DNA from: Chamaelirium japonicum
Taxonomy: Eukaryota; Streptophyta; Magnoliopsida; Liliales; Melanthiaceae
NCBI GenBank assembly: GCA_947650365.1
Contig: CANTAL010000203.1
Coordinates: 62,001 to 126,000, forward strand
Reading direction: 5' to 3'
DNA: 64,000 nucleotides
Shown here: piece by piece, positions 53,178 through 61,817 of the stretch
Layout: each line of letters opens with the position of its first letter
Position numbering within the stretch: the stretch's first letter is position 1
Notes under the pieces: model-generated
What the model saw: the letters and a program-made list of their open reading frames with translations, nothing else
What the model was told of the DNA's origin: nothing
Databases searched by the model: none
Translations under genes and position numbers: made by a program

Positions 53178-54020
53178 TCGCACCGGAAGGAGATCGCTTG
53201 TGGCTGACGCTCCCGGCCCGCCCAGCGTTTGTGAAATACTGGGAGTCAAAACTCTCGGCGCAGATCGCCCAAGGCTGGTGCCCGCAGCTCGTCCGAGACA
53301 GACCCTGACCGTGCGTGATGAGCTCGCACCGGAAGGAGATCGCTCGTGGCTGGCGCTCCCGGCCTGCCCAGCGTTTGTGAAATACTGGGAGTCAAAACTC
53401 TCGGCGCAGATCGCCCAAGGCTGGTGCCCGCAGCTCACCCGAGGCAGACCCTGACCGTGCGTGATGAGCTCGCACCGGAAGGAGATCGCTCGTGGCTGAC
53501 GCTTCCGGCCTGCCCAGCGTTTGTGAAATACTGGGAGTCAAAACTCTCGGCGTAGATCGCCCAAGGCTGGTGCCCGCAGCTCGCCCGAGGCAGACTCTGA
53601 CCGCGCATGACAAGCTCGCACCGGAAGGAGATCGCTTGTGGCTGACGCTCCCGGCCCGCCCAGCGTTTGTGAAATACTGGCAGTCAAAGCTCTCGGGGCA
53701 GATCGCCCACGGCTGGTGCCCACAGCTCGCCCGAGGTAGACCCTGACTGCGCGTGGAGCTCACGCCGGAAGGAGATCGCTCATGGCTGACGCTCCCGGCC
53801 TGCCCAGCGTTTGTGAAATACTGGCAGTCAAAGCTCTCGGCACAGATCGCCCACGGCTGGTGCCCGCAGCTCGCCCGAGGCAGACCCTGACCGCGCGTGA
53901 TGAGCTCGCGCCAGAAGGAGATCGCTCGTGGCTGACGCTCCCGGCCCGCCCAACGTCTGTGAAATACTGACAGTCAAAGTTCTCGGCGCAGACCGCCCGT
54001 GGTTGGTGCCCGTAGCCTAC
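53117..54020 (+). repeat. 146-bp tandem repeat array, about six copies
   Basis: The marker CCCAGCGTTTGTGAAATAC starts at 53221, 53367, 53513, 53659 and 53803, with a variant (CCCAACGTCTGTG) at 53949; periods are 146, 146, 146, 144 and 146. Each unit contains GGTGCCCGCAGCTCGCCCGA and CACCGGAAGGAGATCGCT. The 5' copy blends into antisense exon 1. Short open frames on both strands repeat with the array and lack independent support. It may serve as a promoter or enhancer for antisense transcription; that is a guess. Confidence 0.92.
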
Positions 54021-54113
54021 CGGGTGGAGGTCGCAAATGACTAGAACTCCCAATTCGACCGTTGTGTGCAATAACTCCTGAGCAAGCGCCAAAGTCTCCT
54101 TGGTCGCTCCCTC
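54021..54113 (+). other. Short unique stretch before the purine tract
   Basis: Unique sequence between the 146-bp array and the purine tract. No recognised feature. Confidence 0.6.
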
Positions 54114-54122
54114 AGGAGGGGG
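54114..54122 (+). promoter_or_regulatory. Polypurine tract
   Basis: AGGAGGGGG, followed by TAA and then the 3' LTR TGTTGG. This is the expected primer site for plus-strand synthesis; the position three bases from the LTR is slightly offset but usual for the group. Confidence 0.88.
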
Positions 54123-54125
54123 TAA

Positions 54126-54939
54126 TGTTGGGGGTAGCTGAAATCTGCTTTAGAGTTCGCCCCCCCCCCCTCTCAGCGCTCACCAAATCACCTTGACAGG
54201 GAGCGAGATCCACATTGGGCTGAAGGGGCCTTAGGCTAAAAGCTCGCTCAGGAGCTCGCCCAAGCTCGCGCAGGAGTTCGCTGGAAATGGCAGCGGGAGT
54301 TAGACCGTCATGCATATAAGGATACCAGCACCACAAACGCCCCTAGCTTATGCAGGAGCTCGCCCAAGCTCGCTCAGGAGCTCGCCCAAGCTCGCCAGAA
54401 CTCCCCAGTTTATCGAAGAGGTCGCTCCCGCGGGGTCCGACTCTTGGTAGATATGGAAGAGAAGGTAGAGCAATGGAGGGCAAACTCGCCCTGGCTTCCC
54501 ACCGGAGGTCGCCCACAGTGCCCGAAGACCTCCCAGACTTGAATATTCCAGAATAGCCAGCTGGCAGCAACAAGAAAGATGCTCTCCCCCACTCAAACCG
54601 CCTGGCAGGCTCGATGACAAAGAATGTCAGGGTGTGAGTACCAAGGACTGTCAGACACCCACGCGAGCCGGATCGTGGGGGTCTAGAAGGCTCTGGAAGA
54701 ATCTCCACGTGTCGGGCCAAGGTAGGCCGCCGATTGCTATAAATGCTCACCCCCAGGCTCCATAGTAGAGGTTCGAAACCCTATTCCCTTCCCCTTTCGT
54801 CTACCCCAGCTCGTCGTTGTGCACCTGAGACTGACTTGAGCGTCGGAGGGTCTGCGCTCCTACGGGAGCCAGCCATTCTAATGCTTTTTCTTTGTCTTGC
54901 AGGCAGCCCGCACGGACCAGCGAAAACATCCCCCGAACA
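54126..54939 (+). repeat. 3' LTR (814 bp)
   Basis: Same ends as the 5' LTR (TGTTGGGGG...CCCCGAACA), about 4% divergent by hand alignment. Substitutions cluster in the stretch 54800-54875, where the two LTRs also differ at neighbouring bases (TCTACCCCAGC versus TCCACTAAAGC). TATAAAT at 54738-54744 matches the 5' copy. Short open frames here mirror those in the 5' LTR and are not genes. Confidence 0.97.
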
Positions 54940-54944
54940 GGATC
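54940..54944. other. Target site duplication, right (GGATC)
   Basis: A perfect match to the five bases before the 5' LTR; the satellite then continues CATTCTAATTC in the R orientation it had at 44752. Confidence 0.95.
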
Positions 54945-57769
54945 CATTCTAATTCATTCATACAATCCATTCTAATTTATTCGCACGAATGTATCCATTC
55001 TAATTCATTCGTACGATCAGTTCTAATTCATTCACAAAATCTATTCTAATTCATTCATACGATCCATTCTAATTCATTCACACGAATGTATCCATTCTAA
55101 TTCATTCATACGATCCATTCTAATTCATTCGTACGATCCATGCTAATTCATTCGTACGATCTATTCTAATTCATTCGTACGATCCATTCTAATTCATTCG
55201 TACGATTCATTCTAATTCCTTCGTACGATCCATTCTAATTCATTCGTACGATCCATTCTAATTCATTCATACAATCCATTCTAATTCTTTCACACGATCT
55301 ATTCTAATTCATTCGTACGATCCATTCTAATTCATTCATGCAATCCATTCTATTTCATTCGTACGATCCATTCTTACTCATTCGTACGATCCATTCTAAT
55401 TCATTCACATGAATGTATCCATTTGTACGAATGAATTAGAATAGATTGTACGAATGAATTAGAATGGATCGTACGAATGAATTAGAATGGATCGTACGAA
55501 GGAATTAGAATGGATCGTACGAATGAATTAGAATGGATCGTACTAATGAATTAGAATAGATCGTACGAATGAATTAGAAGGGATCGTACGAAGGAATTAG
55601 AATGGATCGTACGAATGAATTAGAATGGATATATTCGTGCAAATGAATTAGAATGGATCGTATGAATGTATTAGAATGGATCGTATGAGTGAATTAGAAT
55701 GGATCGTACGAATGAATTAGAATGGATCGTATGAATGAATTAGAATGGATACATTCGTGTGAATGAATTAGAATGGATCGTATGAATGAATTAGAATAGA
55801 TTTTGGGAATGAATTAGAACTGATCGTACGAATGAATTAGAATGGATACATTCGTGCGAATGAATTAGAATGGATTGTATGAATGAATTAGAATGGATCC
55901 TATGAATGAATTAGAATGGATCGTACGAATGAATTAGAATGGATACAATCGTGCGAATGAAATAGAATGGATCATACGAATGAGTAAGAATGGATCGTCA
56001 TTCTAATTCATTCGTATGATCCATTCTAATTCATTTGTATCCATTCTATTTCATTAGCACGATCCATTCTAATTCATTCGCGCAATCTATTCTAATTCAT
56101 TCGTACGATCCATTCTAATTCATTCATACAATCTATTCTAATTTATTCGCACGAATGTATCCATTCTAATTCATTTGCACGATCCATTCTAATTCATTCC
56201 TATGATCTATTCTAATTCATTCGTACGATCCATTCTAATTCATTCGTACGATCCATTCTACGATCCATTCTAATTCATTCGTATATTCCATTCTAATTCA
56301 TTAGCACGATCCATGCTAATGAATTAGAATGGATCGTACGATCCAATCTAATTCATTCATACGATCCATTCTTACTCATTCGTATGATCCATTCTAATTC
56401 AATCGTACGAACCATTCTAATTCATTCGTATGATCCATTCTAATTCCTTCGTACGATCCATTCTAATTCATTCGTCCGATCCATTCTAATTCATTCGTAC
56501 GATCCATTCTAATTCCTTCGTACGATCCATTCTAATTCATTCGTACGATCCATTCTAATTCATTCGCGCAATCTATTCTAATTCATTCGTACGATCCATT
56601 CTAATTCATTCGTACGATCCATTCTAATTCATTCATACAATCCATTCTAATTTATTCGCACGAATGTATCCATTCTAATTCTTTCGTACGATCCATTATA
56701 ATTCATTAATATGATCCATTCTAATTCATTCGTACGATCCATTCTAATTCATTCGTAGGATCCATTCTAATTCATTCGTACAATCTATTTTATTTCATTC
56801 GTACGATCCATTCTTACTCATTCGTATGATCCATTGTAATTCATTCGGACGAATGTATCCATTATATTTTATTCGTACGATCCATTCTAATTCATTCGTA
56901 CGATCCATTCTAATTCATTCGTACGATCCATTCTTACTCATTCGTATGATCCATTCTAATTCATTCGTACGATCCATTCTAATTCATTCATACGATCGAT
57001 TCTAATTCATTCGCACTATCCATTCTAATTCATTCGTACGGTCCATTCTAATTCATTTGTATGATCCATTCTAATTTATTCGTTCAAATATATCCATTCT
57101 AATTCATTCGTACGATCCATTCTAATTCATTCGTACGGTCCATTCTAATTCATTCGCACAATCCATTCTATTTCATTCGTACGATCCATTCTTACTCATT
57201 CGTATGATCCATTATGGATACATTCGTGCGAATGAATTAGAATGGATCAAACGAATGAGTAAGAATGGATCGTACGAATGAAATAGAATGGATTGTGCGA
57301 ATGAATTAGAATGGATCGTACGAATGAATTAGAATAGATCGTGTGAAAGAATTAGAATGGATCATGCTAATGAATTAGAATGGATCGTACGAATGGATTA
57401 GAATGGATAAATTCAAGTGAATGAATTAGAATGGATCGTACGAATGAATTAGAATGGATCATACGAATGAGTAAGAATGGATCGTACGAATGAATTAGAA
57501 TGGATCGTACGAATAAATTAGAATGGATCGTACGAATAAATTAGAATGGATACATTCGTTCGAATGAATTAGAATGGATCATACGAATGAGTAAGAATGG
57601 ATCGTACGAATGAAATAGAATAGATCGTACGAATGAATTACAATGGAATATACGAATGAATTAGAATGGATCGTACGAATGAATTAGAATGGATCGTATG
57701 AATGAATTAGAATGGATCGTACGAATGAATTTGAATGGATCGTGCGAATGAATTCGAATGGATCGTACG
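54940..57769. repeat. 23/28-bp satellite, segment 15
   Basis: R 54940-55423, F 55424-55998, R 55999-56317, an F patch of about 22 bp at 56318-56340, R 56341-57212, F 57213-57769. The flip at 55999 cuts a monomer short (GGATCGTCATTC). A truncated monomer (CATTCTACGATCC) near 56258 recurs near 62650. The flip at 57213 is another CCATTATGGATACATTCG copy. Confidence 0.95.
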
Positions 57770-60725
57770 ATCCATTCTAATTCATTCATACAATCCATTC
57801 TAATTCATTCGCATGAATGTATCCATTCTAATCCATTCATACGATCCATTCTATTCCATTCGTACGATCCATTCTAATTCATTCGCACAAATGTATCCAT
57901 TCTAATTCATTCGTACGATCCATTCTAATTCATTCGTACGATCCATTCTAATTCATTCGTACGATCCATTCTAATTCATTCGTACGATCCATTCTAATTC
58001 ATTCGTATGATCCATTCTAATTCATTCGTACGATCCATTCTAATTCATTCGTACGATCCATTCTAATTCATTCGTACGATCCATTCTAATTCATTCGTAT
58101 GATCCATTCTAATTAATTCGTACGATCCATTCTAATTCATTCGTACGATCCATTCTAATTCATTCGCACAATCCATTCTATTTCATTCGTACGATCCATT
58201 CTAACTCATTGGTACGATCCATTCTAATTCATTCGCACGAATGTATCCATTCTAATTCATTCGTATGAATCCATTCTAATTCATTCGTACAATCCATTCT
58301 ATTTCATTCGTACGATCCATTCTTACTCATTCGTATGATCCATTCTAATTCATTCGCACGAATGTATCCATTCTAAATCATTCGTACGATCCATTCTAAT
58401 TCATTCGTACGATCCATTCTAAATCATTCGTACAATCCATTCTATTTCATTCAGACGATCAATTCTAATTCATTCTAATTCATTCTATTTTATTCGTACG
58501 ATCCGTTCTAATTCACTCATACGATCCATTCTAATTCATTCATACGACCCATTCTATTTCATTTGCACGAATATATCCATTCTAATTCATTCGTACGATC
58601 CATTCTAATTCCTTCGTACGATCCATTCTTATTCCTTCGTACGATCCATTCTATTTCATTCGTATGATCCATTCTAATTCCTTCGTACGATCCATTCTAA
58701 TTCCTTCGTATCCATTCTAATTCACTCATACGATCCATTCTAATTCATTCATACGATCTATTCTAATTCATTCATACAATCCATTCTAATTCTTTCATAC
58801 GATCCATTCTAATTCATTCGTACGATCCATTCTAATTCATTCGCATAATCCATTCTATTTCATTCGTACGATCCATTCTTACTCATTGGTACGATCCATT
58901 CTAATTCATTCGCACGAATGTATCCATTCTAATTCATTCGTACGATCCATTCTAATTCATTCGTACGATCCATTCTAATTCATTCGTACGATCCATTCTT
59001 ACTCATTCGTCCGATCCATTCTAATTCATTCGCACGAATGTATCCATTCTAATTCATTCGTTCGATCAATTCTAATTCATTAGCACGATCCATTCTAATT
59101 CATTCGTACGATCCATTCTAATTCATTCGCACGATCCATTCTAATTCATTCATAGGATCCATTCTAATTCATTCGTACGATCCATTCTAATTCATTCGTA
59201 CGATCCATTCTAATTCATTCGCACGATCCATTCTATTTCATTCGTACGATCCATTCTTACTCATTGGTACGATCCATTCTATTTCATTCGCACGAATGTA
59301 TCCATTCTAATTCATTCGTACGAATCCATTCTAATTCATTCGTACGATCTATTCTATTTCATTCGTACGATCCATTCTTACTCATTCGTATGATCCATTC
59401 TAATTCATTCAGACGAATGTATCCATTCTAATTTATTCATACGATCCATTCTAATTCATTCGTACGATCCATTCTAATTCATTCGTCCGATCCATTCTAA
59501 TTCATTCGCACGAATGTATCCATTCTAATTCATTCGTACGATCCATTCTAATTCATTCGTCCGATCCATTCTAATTCATTCGCACGAATGTATCCATTCT
59601 AATTCATTCGTACGATCCATTCTAATTCATTCGTACGATCCATTCTAATTCATTCGTAAGATCCATTCTAATTCATTCATACGATCCATTCTAATTCATT
59701 CGTACGATCCATTCTAATTCATTCGCACGAATTTATCCATTCTAATTCATTCGTACAATCCATTCTATTTCATTCGTACGATCCTTTCTTACTCATTCGT
59801 ATGATCCATTCTAATTCATTTGTATGATCCATTCTAATTCATTCGTACGATCCATTCTAATTTATTCGTACGATCCATTCTAATTCATTCGCACGATCCA
59901 TACTAATTCATTCATACGATCCATTCTAATTCATTCATATGATCCATTCTAATTCATTCGCCCGATCCATTCTAATTTATTCATACGATCCATTCTATTC
60001 GAATGGATCATGCGATCCATTCGAATTCATTCGCACGATCCATTCTAATTCATTCATACGATCCATTCTAATTCATTCATACAATGCATTCTAATTCTTT
60101 CACACGATCCATTCTAATTCATTCGTACGATCTATTCTAATTCATTCATACAATCCATTCTATTTCATTTGTACGATCCATTCTTACTCATTCGTATGAT
60201 CCATTCTAATTCATTCGTACGATCCATTCTAATTCATTTGTACGATCCATTCTAATTCATTCGTACAATCCATTCTATTTCATTCGTACAATCCATTCTT
60301 ACTCATTCGTATGATCCATTCTAATTCATTCGCACGAATGTATCCATTCTAATTCATTCATACAATCCATTCTAATTCATTCCGTACGATCCATTCTAAT
60401 TCATTCGTACGATCCTACGAATGAATTAGAATGGATCGTACGAATGAATTAGAATAGATTATGCGAATGAATTAGAATGGATCGTACGAATGAATTAGAA
60501 TGGATCGTACGAATGAATTAGAATGGATCATACAAATGAGTAAGAATGGATCGTACGAATAAATTAGAATGGATCGTACGAATAAATTAGAATGGATACA
60601 TTCGTCCGAATGAATTAGAATGGATCATACGAATGAGTAAGAATGGATCGTACGAATGAAATAGAATAGATTGTACGAATGAATTAGAATGGATCCTACG
60701 AATGAATTAGAATGGATCGTGTGAA
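57770..60725. repeat. 23/28-bp satellite, segment 16
   Basis: R 57770-60414, then F 60415-60725. A short-period run (CATTCTAATTCATTCTAATTC) lies at about 58463-58487. A small F patch lies at about 59991-60020. The final F block is the left half of a recurrent ~220-bp segment found whole just before 15500, 22409, 24886, 29083, 32618, 34647 and 41671, interrupted here by foreign DNA. Confidence 0.95.
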
Positions 60726-60783
60726 TACCATTTTGTAACATCCGCCCCAAACACACAAGATTTTGTCCGCTCTGCCCGTGCCC

Positions 60784-60862
60784 GCACGAGAACTTCCCAG
60801 GGTGGTCACCCATCCTGGTACTACTCTCGCCCGAGCACGCTTAACTACGGAGTTCTTACGAA
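60784..60862 (-). ncRNA. 5S rRNA-like segment within the Cassandra LTR
   Basis: The minus strand reads AGTTAAGCGTGCTCGGGCGA and then GTAGTACCAGGATGGGTGAC, matching the middle and 3' half of plant 5S rRNA with a few changes. The internal pol III promoter elements are recognisable: box A at about 60835-60847 and box C (GGATGGGTGACC) at 60804-60815. The 5' third of 5S rRNA is not conserved, so this is not a ribosomal gene but the 5S-derived part of the LTR. Whether pol III transcribes it is unknown. Confidence 0.85.
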
Positions 60863-60980
60863 TTTCGTAGTGGCGCACGGTTTTAAAACGCGTCTTCTAT
60901 GTTTGGGAGGGGAAATTATATAAGTAGCTCAGGATCTCCTTCTCTCCAGGCGATGTGGGGCTAACTCATGGCCTTGTACA

Positions 60981-61005
60981 CCTCACCTCACCTCACCTCA
61001 CCTCA
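60981..61005 (+). repeat. (CCTCA)5 microsatellite in the LTR
   Basis: Five perfect CCTCA units, followed by TCCATCTTGGC and several short TTGGC-type repeats up to about 61065. Confidence 0.95.
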
Positions 61006-61075
61006 TCCATCTTGGCATTCCCGCCTCAGGAGTCTTGGCTCTTGGCTATTGGCCTATTGGATCTTGGTCGTCACA

Positions 61076-61088
61076 ATCCACCCCCCTT
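61076..61088 (-). promoter_or_regulatory. Polypurine tract of the chimeric insertion
   Basis: Minus-strand AAGGGGGGTGGAT directly before the LTR start TGTGACG. Placement and composition are as expected for plus-strand priming. Confidence 0.75.
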
Positions 61089-61140
61089 AGGGCTACACGT
61101 CCTCGTGTAGGGTTAGACCCCCCCATAGCGAGGAGAACCT

Positions 61141-61153
61141 GGCTCTGATACCA
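61141..61153 (-). promoter_or_regulatory. Primer binding site, initiator-Met type
   Basis: Minus-strand TGGTATCAGAGCC, the standard plant retrotransposon site complementary to the 3' end of initiator methionine tRNA. It lies two bases after the LTR-like end GGGCGTGACA. Only about 50 bp separate it from the purine tract, typical of a TRIM. Confidence 0.85.
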
Positions 61154-61155
61154 GC

Positions 61156-61817
61156 TGTCACGCCCAGGATCTGACTACAAGGGTAAACCAGTCAAACCCG
61201 GGGGTGATGGGGTTTTAAGGGTAAGTCAATGTTATAAGGTTGCGAGGTTGATTTTATTATTTAGTTATTTATTTCTAATTTATCATTAACTACTCACTAG
61301 CTGATGAGGGACGGCTTTGAGGAGAAGCCTACCAATAACTTGGCCTTGAGGAAAGGCCTACCAGGCATGAAGGTTTGAGGAGAAGCTTACCAAAGAAATA
61401 TTATTGGTTCTGGCATTATTCAGAGCATCTAGAACAAGGTTCTACAGTTATTACATAATCAACTGAAAATAGTAAAACTAGTTAACACCTCTAATGTCCT
61501 CCCTCGATAGCTAATCAAGCTCCTCTAGGAAGCGTTTGAGAAAGATCTATGGTACCTGAAAAGAGTGTGCAACAATGGGGTGAGTTTACTAGGTAAACTC
61601 AGTGAACCGTTAACCCTAAACTAGCTAGGGTAAACCATAGTCATACCCTGCCCTTCTAGAAGGCTACGAGGGCGACAACATACACATACATACATTGCAA
61701 ATAAGATAGATAGTTCAGCTAGCTAATATGGCAGTTCTACTATAGTACAACTACAACTAGTAAATGTAAGACAAATAATCATCCAGATTAAAAGTATGCA
61801 ACTAATCACCGAAGGTT
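61156..61817 (-). mobile_element. Unidentified LTR-like remnant upstream of the primer site
   Basis: About 660 bp of AT-rich sequence ending (minus strand) TGGGCGTGACA next to the primer site, where a 5' LTR should end. It is unlike the Cassandra LTR on the other side. It includes a stretch resembling LTR R/U5 regions of plant gypsy elements (TTGCACACTCTTTTCAGG) and three 29-bp repeats. I see no TG start, so its distal end is probably truncated. No coding frame seen. Confidence 0.55.
61317..61403 (+). repeat. Three degenerate 29-bp repeats
   Basis: TTGAGGAGAAGCCTACCA at 61317, TTGAGGAAAGGCCTACCA at 61346 and TTGAGGAGAAGCTTACCA at 61375, period 29 bp, within the LTR-like remnant. Confidence 0.9.

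Larger units (their letters stand above)
44753..54939 (+). mobile_element. Complete but defective Ty3/gypsy LTR retrotransposon, Tat-type
   Basis: A 10,187-bp element bounded by LTRs with TG...CA ends and a perfect 5-bp target duplication. Order: 5' LTR, primer site, gag, protease, RT, native RNase H, second RNase H, integrase, a 2.5-kb 3' region with an antisense ORF and tandem repeats, purine tract, 3' LTR. RT before integrase identifies Ty3/gypsy. The second RNase H (four acidic residues intact), the CHHC knuckle, the primer site and the absence of a chromodomain point to the Tat lineage. Stops, a frame change, an RT deletion and a lost integrase catalytic residue make it non-autonomous, although the ends needed for mobilisation in trans look intact. 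LTR divergence (about 33 substitutions in about 811 aligned bases, hand count) suggests insertion on the order of one to two million years ago under grass LTR rates; this is inference. Confidence 0.97.
60734..61075 (-). repeat. Cassandra-type LTR (342 bp)
   Basis: On the minus strand it starts TGTGACGACC after the purine tract and ends GGATGTTACA. The 5S-like region is in sense orientation. It also carries GATGTGGGG-type sequence (60951-60960 on the plus strand), a TATATAA-like stretch near 60917 and a (CCTCA)5 microsatellite at 60981-61005. The LTR is non-coding; open frames through it (for example minus 60625-60813) are accidental. Confidence 0.8.
60726..61817 (-). mobile_element. Chimeric retroelement insertion with Cassandra-type LTR
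   Basis: 1,092 bp of non-satellite DNA. Read on the minus strand: about 660 bp of AT-rich LTR-like sequence ending GGGCGTGACA, a 2-base gap, primer site TGGTATCAGAGCC, about 50 bp of internal sequence, purine tract AAGGGGGGTGGAT, then a 342-bp LTR (TGTGACGACC...GGATGTTACA) containing a 5S rRNA-like segment. The last parts match the layout of Cassandra, a TRIM element: tiny internal domain, initiator-Met primer site, 5S in the LTR. The first part does not resemble the other LTR, so this is a chimera or a truncated element fused to another. There is no target duplication; four satellite bases are missing at the site. Confidence 0.78.

Noticed and set aside
53200..53970. Several 60-125 codon ORFs on both strands
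   Set aside because: They recur with the 146-bp repeat, are truncated by frame changes between copies, and have no domain.
44753..54939. Ty1/copia or chromovirus assignment
   Set aside because: RT precedes integrase, excluding copia; no chromodomain after the GPY motif, and a second RNase H is present, which fits Tat instead.
60784..60862. Genuine 5S rRNA gene
   Set aside because: Only the middle and 3' half match and the sequence lies within an LTR with a TRIM layout; the 5' part and terminator are not those of a 5S gene.
60625..60878. Minus-strand ORFs across the Cassandra LTR edge
   Set aside because: They run from satellite into the 5S-like non-coding LTR; no protein features.
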